Assembly: GCA_902583265.1 (NCBI GenBank) | Contig: CACHVD010000002.1 | Coordinates: forward strand, 62,001 to 126,000 | DNA from: an uncultured Prochlorococcus sp. | GTDB lineage: Bacteria > Cyanobacteriota > Cyanobacteriia > PCC-6307 > Cyanobiaceae | Length of the DNA stretch: 64,000 nucleotides | Reading direction: 5' to 3' | Part shown: positions 39,550 through 49,747 of the stretch, in pieces | Layout: each line of letters starts with the position of its first letter | How positions within the stretch are numbered: position 1 is the first letter of the stretch | Notes under the pieces: model-generated | What the model saw: only the letters and a program-made list of their open reading frames with translations | The model's database searches: none | What the model was told of the DNA's origin: nothing | Program-made: the position numbers and the translations under genes

Positions 39550-40485
39550 ATGCAAGATTTAGCTAAAACGAAAATTAATATAAAATCTCCTGCAAAAATA
39601 AATTTGCACCTTGAAGTTATTGGTAAAAGAGAGGATGGATTTCATGAGTTAGCAATGATTATGCAAAATATCGATCTTTCTGATTATTTAGAATTTGAAA
39701 TTAATAATGAAGGTTTAATTAAACTTGAGTCTGATTGTAATGATTTAAGCTTATCTGATGATAACTTAATTGTTAAATCGGCAAATCTATTAAGGAAAAA
39801 ATCCAATATAGATTACGGTGCCAATATATTTTTAAGAAAAAATATTCCGATTGGCGCAGGATTAGCTGGTGGTTCTAGTAATGCAGCAGCAACATTAATT
39901 GGTCTTAATAAGTTATGGGATTTGAACTTAGATCAAGAAACATTATGTTCATTAGCATCAACTTTAGGATCTGATATTCCCTTTTTTATAAATGGTGGTA
40001 TTCAATTATGTTTTGGAAAAGGAGAAATTTTGGAGAAATTAGATTCAAACTTTGAATATGGAGTAATTCTTTTAAAAAATCCAAATGTATCAGTATCTAC
40101 AGCTGAAACTTATAAAAAATATAGTAATAGATTTTGTGATCAATATCTTACTGATAGAGAAATGATTGAGAACATAAGAAAAAGTTTAAGAGATAATTGT
40201 TTAAATAACTTAAATTTTGATAATCAACATTTATTTATTAAAAATGATTTGCAGTTAGTTGTTGAACATGAAAATGATTCTGTAAAGCATGCATTATATT
40301 TGCTTTCTAAATTAGAAAATTGTCTCACATTTTCAATGAGTGGATCAGGCCCTACATGCTTTGCACTCTTTAAAGATATAGAGACTGCTAGAAAAGAATT
40401 AACTGTAAATTCTAAATTATTTAAAGAAAAAGGCTATGATTCATGGGTTTGCACTTTCCTTGAAAAAGGAATAACATTCATATAA
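39550..40485 (+). CDS. ispE: 4-diphosphocytidyl-2-C-methyl-D-erythritol kinase
   Basis: SPAKINLHLEVIGKREDGFHEL, IPIGAGLAGGSSNAAATL; ATG 39550 preferred over track start 39487, which overlaps rsmA. Confidence 0.95.
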   Translation: MQDLAKTKINIKSPAKINLHLEVIGKREDGFHELAMIMQNIDLSDYLEFEINNEGLIKLESDCNDLSLSDDNLIVKSANLLRKKSNIDYGANIFLRKNIPIGAGLAGGSSNAAATLIGLNKLWDLNLDQETLCSLASTLGSDIPFFINGGIQLCFGKGEILEKLDSNFEYGVILLKNPNVSVSTAETYKKYSNRFCDQYLTDREMIENIRKSLRDNCLNNLNFDNQHLFIKNDLQLVVEHENDSVKHALYLLSKLENCLTFSMSGSGPTCFALFKDIETARKELTVNSKLFKEKGYDSWVCTFLEKGITFI

Positions 40486-40507
40486 ATTTTTTTTATATAA
40501 AACTATT

Positions 40508-40810
40508 GTGGCTGATAATAGTAATGAGAATATTGAAAAAAATATTCCCGAAAAAGGACCTTTAAATTTTATTGTTGGATCATTAACAAGTTTTTTATTA
40601 TTTATATTTTTTTATTTTTTAAGTAATAAAATTGCAATTTATTTTTCAGTACATAAACCATCTAATTCTTCTGAAATAGTCCAAAATATTTCCTCTAGTA
40701 TTAATACTTTAATAATTGGATTGTCTTTTTTGCTAACTTTCTCTTTTGCTTTTATAGGTATAGGACTTTTTATTGTATTTATTCGCAGTTTTATTGTGAA
40801 GAAAAGTTGA
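40508..40810 (+). CDS. DUF3082-like membrane protein
   Basis: 100 aa, two TMs; GTG start; located between ispE and pdhB. Confidence 0.65.
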   Translation: MADNSNENIEKNIPEKGPLNFIVGSLTSFLLFIFFYFLSNKIAIYFSVHKPSNSSEIVQNISSSINTLIIGLSFLLTFSFAFIGIGLFIVFIRSFIVKKS

Positions 40811-40844
40811 ATTGCCAATATTATTAAGAAAACACTTTCTTTGA

Positions 40845-40940
40845 ATGTCTTTACATGACTTAGGTCTTCTAGTACTTTTGCTGTCGCCTGGAATGATTTT
40901 ATCAATATTACTACTCATAACCTTCGCTGAAGGAGGTTGA
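40845..40940 (+). CDS. 31-aa single-TM microprotein (MSLHDLGLLVLLLSPGMILSILLLITFAEGG)
   Basis: Read by hand, ATG 40845 to TGA 40940; not in ORF track. Confidence 0.6.
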   Translation: MSLHDLGLLVLLLSPGMILSILLLITFAEGG

Positions 40941-40989
40941 ATTATTCAAAGTGGTAGGATTATATATGTGATTAATTAGGTAATTAATT

Positions 40990-41973
40990 GTGGCTGGAAC
41001 ATTATTATTTAATGCTTTGAAAGAGGCAATTGATGAAGAAATGGCAAATGATGTAAATGTTTGCGTAATGGGAGAAGATGTTGGTCAATATGGAGGATCT
41101 TATAAGGTAACTAAGGATTTATATGAAAAATATGGAGAGTTAAGAGTCCTAGATACTCCAATTGCAGAGAATAGTTTTACGGGTATGGCTGTTGGTGCAG
41201 CAATGACTGGCTTAAGACCAATAGTAGAAGGAATGAATATGGGTTTTTTGCTTTTAGCTTTTAATCAGATATCAAATAATATGGGTATGCTTAGATATAC
41301 AAGTGGCGGAAATTATAAAATACCAGCAGTAGTTCGAGGACCTGGAGGAGTTGGTCGTCAACTTGGTGCTGAGCATAGTCAAAGACTTGAAGCATATTTT
41401 CATGCAGTTCCTGGCATAAAGATTGTTGCATGTAGTACACCCACAAATGCTAAAGGTTTAATGAAAGCAGCTATAAGAGATGATAATCCGGTACTATTCT
41501 TCGAACATGTTCTTCTATACAATTTGTCTGAAGAATTACCTGAAGGTGATTATACTTGCGCTTTAGATCAGGCTGACGTTGTAAAAGAAGGGAAAGATAT
41601 AACTTTATTGACTTATTCAAGAATGAGACATCATTGCCTTAAAGCTGTTGAAGAATTAGAAAAAAAAGGTATAGATGTTGAGTTAATAGATTTAATAAGT
41701 TTAAAACCATTTGATATGGAAACCATCTCAAAATCAATAAGAAAAACAAATAAAGTAATTATTGTTGAAGAATGTATGAAGACTGGAGGTATTGGTGCAG
41801 AATTAATTGCCTTAATAACGGAAGAGTGTTTTGATGATCTTGATGCCCGACCAATTAGATTATCTAGTCAGGATATTCCGACTCCGTATAATGGAAATCT
41901 TGAGAATTTGACAATAATCCAACCACATCAAATAGTTGAAAAAGTTGAAGATTTAATTAGTGGGAGTATATAA
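40990..41973 (+). CDS. pdhB: pyruvate dehydrogenase E1 component beta subunit
   Basis: [53 protein letters not shown]. Confidence 0.95.
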   Translation: MAGTLLFNALKEAIDEEMANDVNVCVMGEDVGQYGGSYKVTKDLYEKYGELRVLDTPIAENSFTGMAVGAAMTGLRPIVEGMNMGFLLLAFNQISNNMGMLRYTSGGNYKIPAVVRGPGGVGRQLGAEHSQRLEAYFHAVPGIKIVACSTPTNAKGLMKAAIRDDNPVLFFEHVLLYNLSEELPEGDYTCALDQADVVKEGKDITLLTYSRMRHHCLKAVEELEKKGIDVELIDLISLKPFDMETISKSIRKTNKVIIVEECMKTGGIGAELIALITEECFDDLDARPIRLSSQDIPTPYNGNLENLTIIQPHQIVEKVEDLISGSI

Positions 41974-41976
41974 GAA

Positions 41977-43446
41977 ATGAAAAGAAGGCAAGGTTGGCTT
42001 TTTTTTATTATATTTCTACTTACTTTATCTGTTTATTTATTAATAAATTATCCCTTACAGTTGGGATTAGATTTACAAGGAGGTTCTCAACTTACACTAC
42101 AAATTATTAAAGAGGAAGGTAAGGTAACAAGGGATGAACTTGAAGCAGTTAATTCGGTTATAGATAAGCGCGTCAACAATTTAGGAGTTTCTGAGTCTAA
42201 TTTGCAAACCCTAGGTGGAGATCAATTGATTTTAGAATTACAAGGTGAACAAAATCCATTAGTTGCTTCAAGGATATTAGGTAAGACAGCTTTATTAGAA
42301 TTTAGAACCCAAAAAGAAGGAACATCTACAGATTTAAAAATCCTTCAACTACATAGATTGAGTATTAAAGAATTAATTGAACAATATTCCTTTGCAGAAA
42401 AAAATCAAAATGATGATAATTTCTTATATGTTATTCAAGATGATCTTAAAGAGATAGAGCAAAAATTGAATTACTCATCTACTAGTAATGATTTATATGG
42501 GAAGTTAATTGAAATTAAAAAATACGTTGATAAAGAAATTACAAATTTATTTATTAAAACAGATTTATCAGGTAAGGATCTTATTAACGCAGGAAGGAGA
42601 CAAGAACAAACAAATAGTAATTGGGAAGTTTTATTAACTTTTAGTAATTCTGGAGGTGAAAAGTTTGCAGAAATTACAAAGTCAATTGCTGGCACTAATC
42701 AACTATTGGCTATCATTCTAGATGGTGAATCAATAAGTGAAGCCAGTGTTGGTAATCAGTTTTCTAATACTGGGATTACAGGTGGATCAGCAACAATAAG
42801 CGGTAATTTTAGTGCTGAAAATGCTAGAGAATTAGAAGTTCAACTTAAAGGAGGCTCATTGCCATTGCCAATTGAAATAGTAGAAACTAACACAATAGGT
42901 GCTCTGTTGGGATCCAAAAATATTTTAAAAAGTCTTTATGCAGCTATTAGTGGGTTAATTTTTGTTGGTATTTTTATGATTTTTAATTATAGAATTTTAG
43001 GTTTTGTTTCAGTTCTTTCTCTAGTACTTTATGGTTTCTTTAACTTAGCCATATATTCTCTAATTCCTGTAACTTTGACTTTACCGGGGATATCTGGGCT
43101 TATACTTAGCATTGGTATGGCTGTTGATGCAAATATTCTAATATTTGAGAGAATTAGAGAAGAATTATATGATGGTAATACTCTTACAAGATCTATTGAT
43201 AGCGGTTTTCAGAGAGCTAATTCATCCATAGTTGATGGCCATATTACAACTCTTCTTAGTTGTTTTGTATTGTTTTTATTAGGAACAAATTTTGTTAAGG
43301 GTTTTGCGGCAACATTAGGTATTGGAGTCTTAATAAGCTTGTTTACCTCATTAAATTGTTCTAAAACTATTTTGCGATTTTTTACAACATATCAATCTTT
43401 GAGACAGAAAAATCTTTATCTGCCAAAGAATAATTTTACAAATTAA
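41977..43446 (+). CDS. secD: protein translocase subunit SecD
   Basis: LGLDLQGGSQLTL; ANILIFERIREEL. Confidence 0.96.
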   Translation: MKRRQGWLFFIIFLLTLSVYLLINYPLQLGLDLQGGSQLTLQIIKEEGKVTRDELEAVNSVIDKRVNNLGVSESNLQTLGGDQLILELQGEQNPLVASRILGKTALLEFRTQKEGTSTDLKILQLHRLSIKELIEQYSFAEKNQNDDNFLYVIQDDLKEIEQKLNYSSTSNDLYGKLIEIKKYVDKEITNLFIKTDLSGKDLINAGRRQEQTNSNWEVLLTFSNSGGEKFAEITKSIAGTNQLLAIILDGESISEASVGNQFSNTGITGGSATISGNFSAENARELEVQLKGGSLPLPIEIVETNTIGALLGSKNILKSLYAAISGLIFVGIFMIFNYRILGFVSVLSLVLYGFFNLAIYSLIPVTLTLPGISGLILSIGMAVDANILIFERIREELYDGNTLTRSIDSGFQRANSSIVDGHITTLLSCFVLFLLGTNFVKGFAATLGIGVLISLFTSLNCSKTILRFFTTYQSLRQKNLYLPKNNFTN

Positions 43447-43467
43447 ATTTTTTATTTCTAATATCCT

Positions 43468-44388
43468 ATGAAATACAATCTTGAACTAATTAAAAATAAA
43501 AAAAAGATAATTAGTTTTTCAACTGTTCTTATTTTGTTTAGTCTTCTAGGAATTTTATATTCTACTTTTAATACTTCTTATAAGAAACCTATAAATTTAG
43601 GGATGGATTTTGTTGGAGGAAATGAACTAAGAATAGAGAGAGTTTGTGAAACCGAATGTTCTAATTTTTCCCCAGATTCAGTTTTGGAAAATTTGAGAGA
43701 GATTTCTAAAAACTATAAAGTTTTAAATAATATCAAATTACAATTCCAAAATAACAATAAATTAATTTCAATAAGAACACCTTATTTAAGTATCGAAGAA
43801 TCAAATAATCTTATTAATAATCTTGATAATATTGTTGGACCTCTAAATTATGAGAGTAAGGATTCAAGATTAATAGGCCCAAAGCTTGGAAAAAGATTAC
43901 TTACTAATTGCGTTACTTCATTGTTAGTTTCTTTATTTGCAATATCTTTATATATATCAATTAGATTTGATAAAAAATATGCCTTATTTGCACTCTTAGC
44001 TTTATTCCATGATTTATTAATTGTGTTCGGTATATTTTCTTGGTTAGGAATTATATTTTCTGTCGAGGTAAATAGTTTATTTGCTGTGTCCTTGCTAACT
44101 ATTGCTGGTTATTCTGTAAATGATACTGTTGTTATTTTTGATAGAATTCGTGAAAATTTAAAATCAAAGAAAGAAGGCTATAACGAAACTATTCAATTAT
44201 CAGTAAACGAATCATTTAGGAGAACAACGTTTACCAGTATTACAACCCTTATCCCTTTATTAAGCATAATTTTGTTTGGATCCTACTCCCTATTTTGGTT
44301 TTCCTTAGCCTTATCATTAGGAATTATAGTTGGAAGTTATTCAAGTATTTTATTGGCTCCATCTATGTTGCTGAAAGACAGAGATTAA
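43468..44388 (+). CDS. secF: protein translocase subunit SecF
   Basis: LGMDFVGGNELRI; GYSVNDTVVIFDRIRENL; RTTFTSITTLIPL. Confidence 0.96.
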   Translation: MKYNLELIKNKKKIISFSTVLILFSLLGILYSTFNTSYKKPINLGMDFVGGNELRIERVCETECSNFSPDSVLENLREISKNYKVLNNIKLQFQNNNKLISIRTPYLSIEESNNLINNLDNIVGPLNYESKDSRLIGPKLGKRLLTNCVTSLLVSLFAISLYISIRFDKKYALFALLALFHDLLIVFGIFSWLGIIFSVEVNSLFAVSLLTIAGYSVNDTVVIFDRIRENLKSKKEGYNETIQLSVNESFRRTTFTSITTLIPLLSIILFGSYSLFWFSLALSLGIIVGSYSSILLAPSMLLKDRD

Positions 44389-44400
44389 CCTTCTAACTTT

Positions 44401-44583
44401 ATGAAATTAAATTACTATTTAATAATTTTATTTTCTTTAGTTTTAATAGATCTTTCTACTGAGTTAAGAATATTATTTGATCATTTTACTTTTAGTTCAT
44501 TATATTTTGCTATTGGTAAACATCCCTTAGCTTTCTTTATACTTTTTTCATATCCATATTTATATAAAAAATTAATTAAGTAG
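44401..44583 (+). CDS. small membrane hypothetical protein, 60 aa
   Basis: ORF 13 nt downstream of secF; hydrophobic. Confidence 0.55.
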   Translation: MKLNYYLIILFSLVLIDLSTELRILFDHFTFSSLYFAIGKHPLAFFILFSYPYLYKKLIK

Positions 44584-44586
44584 TTT

Positions 44587-45630
44587 TTAAATATCTTTAA
44601 GTAATTCTTTAACTATAACCTGTATTACTACAGCTAATGGAAGAGACAAGATTAAGCCTAATGGACCAAAAATGAAGGTAAATCCAAATTGTGAAATTAA
44701 TGTTAGGCCAGGAAGTATGTTTGCTTTTTTCTTCATTATAGATGGCATTATTATATAGCTTTCAATATTTTGTATGATTACATATGCTCCTAATACGGCC
44801 AGTGGCTTCCAAAAATTATCTAGTAGTGCAATTGAGATTGGAAATATACCACTAATAACTGGACCTATATTTGGAATGACATTAAGAACCATTGCTATTA
44901 AAGCATTTGAGACAACATATTTGACATCTAATATAGATAAAACTATTAAGGATAATAAACCTACTGATAATGAACTTATGAACATAGAAAAGGTCCAATT
45001 AGCTAATGCAATATTGCATTTTTCCAGAATATTTCTAAATTTGTTACGGTAATTTTTTGGTATTAATAGAAGTATATTTTCTTTATATTGCTTTGGTTCA
45101 ATAGAAATCATCAAACTAACAGCTAATACGAATATTAATTTCAAAAGACCTGATCCAAGATTACCCGCTATATTTATTAAATTCTTAAAACTTTCTTGAA
45201 TAGCTTTTGCAATAGTTGATACATCTGGAATGGTAACTACATTATTTATAAGATTGAATATGTCTATAACGTTTTCTGATTTTTCGCCATAAAATAAGCT
45301 ATTAAGTTTGTTCAGATTTGTATTAATCAAAATATTTATTTTTGATAAACCATTTGGAATGTCAACTAGTATTTCATTGAATTCTTTTATGAACGGAGGC
45401 AATACAAGAATAAAAATGGTAAATACTATTACTGATATAACAGTTAATACAAGAAACAAAGAAAGTGATCGAGGGATTTTCAATCCCTTTTGCATTTTAT
45501 TACATAAATTACAAACAATATTTGAAATTACTAAAGAACAAATTATTAGAAGGAGAAAATCCCTTAAAGTCCATATTATTAAAGAAGTGATTAAAATAAC
45601 TACTAACTTAAAATATGATGAACTACTCAA
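44587..45630 (-). CDS. AI-2E/PerM family transporter
   Basis: Multi-TM, LNVIPNIGPVISGIFPISIAL, FGPLGLILSLPLAVVIQVI. Confidence 0.9.
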   Translation of the reverse strand: MSSSSYFKLVVILITSLIIWTLRDFLLLIICSLVISNIVCNLCNKMQKGLKIPRSLSLFLVLTVISVIVFTIFILVLPPFIKEFNEILVDIPNGLSKINILINTNLNKLNSLFYGEKSENVIDIFNLINNVVTIPDVSTIAKAIQESFKNLINIAGNLGSGLLKLIFVLAVSLMISIEPKQYKENILLLIPKNYRNKFRNILEKCNIALANWTFSMFISSLSVGLLSLIVLSILDVKYVVSNALIAMVLNVIPNIGPVISGIFPISIALLDNFWKPLAVLGAYVIIQNIESYIIMPSIMKKKANILPGLTLISQFGFTFIFGPLGLILSLPLAVVIQVIVKELLKDI

Positions 45631-45643
45631 TTTCTAAATAATC

Positions 45644-45997
45644 CTACTTCTTTTCAGAATATCCTAATCCATTTGATTTGGCATAACTATTTGCAAATCT
45701 CATAAATCTATCAAAGTCTGATGTGTTCTTCCAAATATAAACTGCTTCTAAAAATATGGGTTCTCCATCAACAAACTTTACTTTAACTTCCCTAGTTAGT
45801 ATTTCACCTTCTGAATCAATCATGCGCATACCTGTGATTTCACCGTCTGTAATTGAAGATAATGCTTGAGGTTTTTCGAACAAAAATAAAGCCTGGCCGG
45901 TTGTACCATCTTTACTCCTAGTCAGTCTTATTTCAGGCACTACTGGTTCATCAGTTCCCTCATAAAATTGTATTTTTGCAGTTTTATTTGCTGTCAT
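45644..45997 (-). CDS. psb28: photosystem II reaction center Psb28 protein
   Basis: [48 protein letters not shown]. Confidence 0.96.
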   Translation of the reverse strand: MTANKTAKIQFYEGTDEPVVPEIRLTRSKDGTTGQALFLFEKPQALSSITDGEITGMRMIDSEGEILTREVKVKFVDGEPIFLEAVYIWKNTSDFDRFMRFANSYAKSNGLGYSEKK

Positions 45998-46057
45998 AAT
46001 ATTCAGTTAATAATTTTTTATCTTAGGAAATATTTTTCACATTCGTTTGTAATTATT

Positions 46058-47098
46058 TTATAAAACATTATTTATTAACTCTAGAATCCTTTCATCATAT
46101 TTTTTATCAGTTAAATCTAATAACTTTATATTTGTTTTGCCAACCTTTTCAAATTCATAACACTTATCGTAATAATCTAGAACTGACTTGCAAACTAAGT
46201 CCCATTTCTCATTATTAATTGATTCCAGAGCTATTTTTGTTCTTTGCGGTCCTAATCTTTTTTTTATCCTTAATACAGATTCTTGGAGTTCCTCTTTCTT
46301 AAAAACACTATAAGTATCTATTAACTCATCTAACCTGTTAGATTCGCTTCTTAAAATTTCAATTCTTTTTGAATGTTTCATCTGTTTGAAGAATTCATGA
46401 GGAATTTTGCATTTACCTATATTTGCACTTTCAGCTTCTACAAAAATATTATTAGAGCATTTAAAAGAATTTATTTTTTCTGCAATTATATTTTCAAATT
46501 GTTCATTTGAAGGTTGTTCTTTCATTCCTAAACCTCCAAATGTACTTCCTCTATGACAAGCAATTCCTTCAAGATCAATAGTTTGATATTTATATTTATC
46601 TAGTAATGATAATAATCTTGTCTTCCCTGTTCCTGTTTTTCCTCCAATAACTACTATATTTAATTTCTTTGAGAAACTATCTAATACCCATCTTCTATAT
46701 ATTTTGTATCCGCCCTTAAGTGTTATTGTATTTAAATTATATTTTTCTAGTAGCCAAGCTATGCTTTGCGAACGCATTCCTCCTCTAGAGCAATATATTC
46801 TGATAAAAAAATCATTATTTTTATTAGGAATAGTTTTATGCGAATCGATACTCATGAACAAATTATCAAGAAGCAATTCCATTTTTTTTTCAAAAAACTT
46901 TAATCCCTTTATTACTGCTTTTTTTCTTCCTTCTTTTTTATAAATCGTACCAATTATAGATCTCTCATCATTATCAAATAGTGGAATGTTAATAGAATTA
47001 GGCAGGTGTCCTTTATAATATTCACTCGGGCTTCTAACATCTATAAGTGGTCCTTTAAAACTTCTAAATTTCTCTAGTTCTTTTCTTTTGAAATACAT
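46058..47098 (-). CDS. mnmH: tRNA 2-selenouridine synthase (rhodanese + P-loop)
   Basis: LIDVRSPSEYYKGHLPNSINIPL, YCSRGGMRSQSIAWLL, GGKTGTGKTRLL. Confidence 0.93.
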   Translation of the reverse strand: MYFKRKELEKFRSFKGPLIDVRSPSEYYKGHLPNSINIPLFDNDERSIIGTIYKKEGRKKAVIKGLKFFEKKMELLLDNLFMSIDSHKTIPNKNNDFFIRIYCSRGGMRSQSIAWLLEKYNLNTITLKGGYKIYRRWVLDSFSKKLNIVVIGGKTGTGKTRLLSLLDKYKYQTIDLEGIACHRGSTFGGLGMKEQPSNEQFENIIAEKINSFKCSNNIFVEAESANIGKCKIPHEFFKQMKHSKRIEILRSESNRLDELIDTYSVFKKEELQESVLRIKKRLGPQRTKIALESINNEKWDLVCKSVLDYYDKCYEFEKVGKTNIKLLDLTDKKYDERILELINNVL

Positions 47099-47133
47099 GG
47101 ATAGTTTTTATTTTTTTAGATTGATTTTTTAAA

Positions 47134-47853
47134 ATGAATAACAAAGAACAAGATACTCATAACAATGCTACATTAGACATGATAAAAAAATTTACAGTTT
47201 CCAATCAAAGAAAAAGAATAAATACATTAACTCAAATAGAATCTGAAGTCGAAAATATTTTTAATCTTGGTCCTTCACTGTTTGATATCTTTGATAGTGA
47301 TGGTGACGATTGGACTGCTGGTTGGATACTGCAAGTTTTAAAAAAATTTAAGCCTGAATTCTTTGAAAACTCTAAATTCAATAATTGGTTTAATACATAT
47401 TCAGATATTGATATTAATTATGAAGATTTGCAATTGATGTTGGTTGAGCAAAAATTTGAAGAGGCAGATAGATTAACAAGTTCCTATTTACGAAAATTAG
47501 CTGGGAAATTAGCTGAAAAACGTGGATATGTTTTCTATAGTGAAGTTAAGAATATGTCAGGTAAAGATCTAGAAACAATAGATAGATTATGGACTATTTA
47601 TTCTAATGGTAGATTTGGATTTTCAATTCAGGCAAAGATATTAAAATCAGTAGGGAAAAAATATGAATTAATGTGGCCGAAAATAGGTTGGAAAAAAGAG
47701 GGCTTATGGACTAGATATCCCGGATCATTTTGCTGGTCATTAGATGCTCCTGATGGACATATGCCTTTAATAAATCAACTAAGAGGAGTAAGACTTATGG
47801 ACTCAATCCTTCGGCACCCTGCTATAGCTGAAAGACATAATAATATTCTTTAA
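47134..47853 (+). CDS. GUN4-domain protein
   Basis: LVEQKFEEADRLT...WTIYSNGRFGFSIQAKI...GSFCWSLDAPDGHMPLINQLRG. Confidence 0.92.
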   Translation: MNNKEQDTHNNATLDMIKKFTVSNQRKRINTLTQIESEVENIFNLGPSLFDIFDSDGDDWTAGWILQVLKKFKPEFFENSKFNNWFNTYSDIDINYEDLQLMLVEQKFEEADRLTSSYLRKLAGKLAEKRGYVFYSEVKNMSGKDLETIDRLWTIYSNGRFGFSIQAKILKSVGKKYELMWPKIGWKKEGLWTRYPGSFCWSLDAPDGHMPLINQLRGVRLMDSILRHPAIAERHNNIL

Positions 47854-47900
47854 ATGAGGTATTTAATAAGTTAAAATTAATACAGAGTAAAAATATTATT

Positions 47901-48335
47901 ATGTCCTTATTTCGGGGCAAAAATATTTTAAAAAAAATTTTTATTAGACCAAAGATTAACTGGTCAAACTACGAATTCGAGTCATCATTACAGTTAAATG
48001 AATTTGTCGATCAATTATTAGAACCTATTAAAAATTCTCAATCAAGCTATCTCATAAAACTTGGTTTACATGAAGCTCTAGTTAACGCAGTAAAACATGG
48101 AAATAAATTAGATCCTAAAAAAAACATTAGAGTAAGAAGAATAATCACTCCTAATTGGTGTGTTTGGCAAATTCAAGATCAAGGTAATGGTTTAGAAATA
48201 AAAAAAAGAGATTACAAATTACCAAAAAAAATAAGTAGTGTAAATGGCCGGGGACTTTACATTATTAATGAATGTTTTGATGATATTAGATGGAGTAGTA
48301 AAGGTAATAGGCTTCAGTTGGCTTTAAAAAGATGA
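47901..48335 (+). CDS. RsbW-like anti-sigma/serine kinase ATPase
   Basis: GLHEALVNAVKHGNKLDPKK; IQDQGNGLEIK; NGRGLYIINECFDDI (HATPase N and G boxes). Confidence 0.88.
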   Translation: MSLFRGKNILKKIFIRPKINWSNYEFESSLQLNEFVDQLLEPIKNSQSSYLIKLGLHEALVNAVKHGNKLDPKKNIRVRRIITPNWCVWQIQDQGNGLEIKKRDYKLPKKISSVNGRGLYIINECFDDIRWSSKGNRLQLALKR

Positions 48336-48577
48336 TTTTTACTAGGGCAGGGTTGATCTACGTTAATTTCTTTTAACCATTTAATACTTTCTTCTATATA
48401 CTCAATAGTTTCCTTCTCATTACAAGAAATAATTAAATGGCATAATCCCGCCGAAATTAGTTCTGCAGATCGTTTATATTTATTTCCTTTATCTTTATGC
48501 CATTTAGAATGATCAATCTTTAATTTGTCATTAAGACTTTGAACAAGCTGAATAGTATCTTTATCCCAATAGGTCAT
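48314..48577 (-). CDS. DUF6439-like small hypothetical protein, 87 aa
   Basis: ORF convergent with and overlapping the RsbW-like gene by 22 nt. Confidence 0.6.
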   Translation of the reverse strand: MTYWDKDTIQLVQSLNDKLKIDHSKWHKDKGNKYKRSAELISAGLCHLIISCNEKETIEYIEESIKWLKEINVDQPCPSKNHLFKAN

Positions 48578-48589
48578 AGAAGTTTTTTT

Positions 48590-49645
48590 TTACTTTACAG
48601 CAGACCATACTTTGGTCATAAAAAAGGAATTTGATTTTACATCTTTAAATCCTACTTCCTCTATTTTAGAATCAATATCCTCTTTTATGTAATCACAATA
48701 AAAAGGCTCATGGAATGATTTATAGAAGTTTTCCATTACGGATATAAAGCCAGGTGAATCACTTATTTGTATCGAATCAGCTAAAACTAATGTTCCTCCT
48801 GGCTCAAGTACTCTAAAGAATTCATTTAATACTTTAGCTCTAATTGTTCTAGGTAATTCATGAAATAAGTAAACACAAGAAATGCATTGAAGACTATCGT
48901 TTTCAAAAGGTAATTCTTCTGCATTACCTTTTATTAACTGAATTAAATCTCCATCTAAATCTGAAATATATCTACTTGCCTCTTTTAAATATGAATCAGA
49001 TAAATCAATTCCTTTAATTTTTTCTTTAGGAAATGCGGCTCTTAATTGTTTTAATGTTCTTCCTGAACCTGTAGCTACATCAAGTATTTTAATAGAACTT
49101 TTTTTTCTATCGCTAAAAATTTCAAGTCCTTCTTTCATTGGCTTTATAATTCTTCTCCTCATGGAGTCAGCACTTCCGTTGAAAAGTATCTCTACTTGTA
49201 GGTCATAAATGCTAGCCGAAAAATCTGATAAATAACCATCAGTTTGATGATGAAAATTTCTTAAATAATACTTAGGATAATTATCTTTATTAATTGATTT
49301 TGGAAGATCATCAAAGTTTTGTTTTCTTCTTCTATCCCATGTATTGGGCATATCGAGCCAAATTTTGGGATATTGAGTTAAATATCTAAGCCATGGCTCA
49401 TCAAACAATAATTTTTTTGGATAAATATTTTTTTCTGCATCATTCCAATCTTCTTCTCTTAAATTATCCATTGAATTTTGGATTTGTATTAGAAGATCCT
49501 TATCAATATCAAAATTTTCAAGTTTCGAATCGGGGAGAATAAAATTCATTAATCTTGAACTGATTTGCTTGTGAGCAAAACCTGCAATGCTTTTACTTTG
49601 TTGAAGCGTTTTATATGCAATTTTTGAAATAGATTCCCTAGCCAT
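48590..49645 (-). CDS. class I SAM-dependent methyltransferase
   Basis: ILDVATGSGRTLKQLRAAFP; NAEELPFENDSL; EFFRVLEPGGTLVLADS. Confidence 0.88.
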   Translation of the reverse strand: MARESISKIAYKTLQQSKSIAGFAHKQISSRLMNFILPDSKLENFDIDKDLLIQIQNSMDNLREEDWNDAEKNIYPKKLLFDEPWLRYLTQYPKIWLDMPNTWDRRRKQNFDDLPKSINKDNYPKYYLRNFHHQTDGYLSDFSASIYDLQVEILFNGSADSMRRRIIKPMKEGLEIFSDRKKSSIKILDVATGSGRTLKQLRAAFPKEKIKGIDLSDSYLKEASRYISDLDGDLIQLIKGNAEELPFENDSLQCISCVYLFHELPRTIRAKVLNEFFRVLEPGGTLVLADSIQISDSPGFISVMENFYKSFHEPFYCDYIKEDIDSKIEEVGFKDVKSNSFFMTKVWSAVK

Positions 49646-49683
49646 TTTTCAATTTATATATATATATTCCAACAAAAAAAAAT

Positions 49684-49720
49684 TCAATTTGAGAATATTT
49701 TGTGATATTTCTCAAATTGA
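49684..49720. terminator. Hairpin downstream of glnA
   Basis: tcaatttgagaa-N13-ttctcaaattga: exact 12-bp inverted repeat between the methyltransferase gene and the glnA stop. Confidence 0.6.
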
Positions 49721-49747
49721 TTAATTTTAACTAACGTATCCTTTCAT

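Noticed and set aside
40639-40918. Minus ORFs 40639..40905 and 40733..40918
   Set aside because: Antisense to the DUF3082-like gene and the 31-aa microprotein
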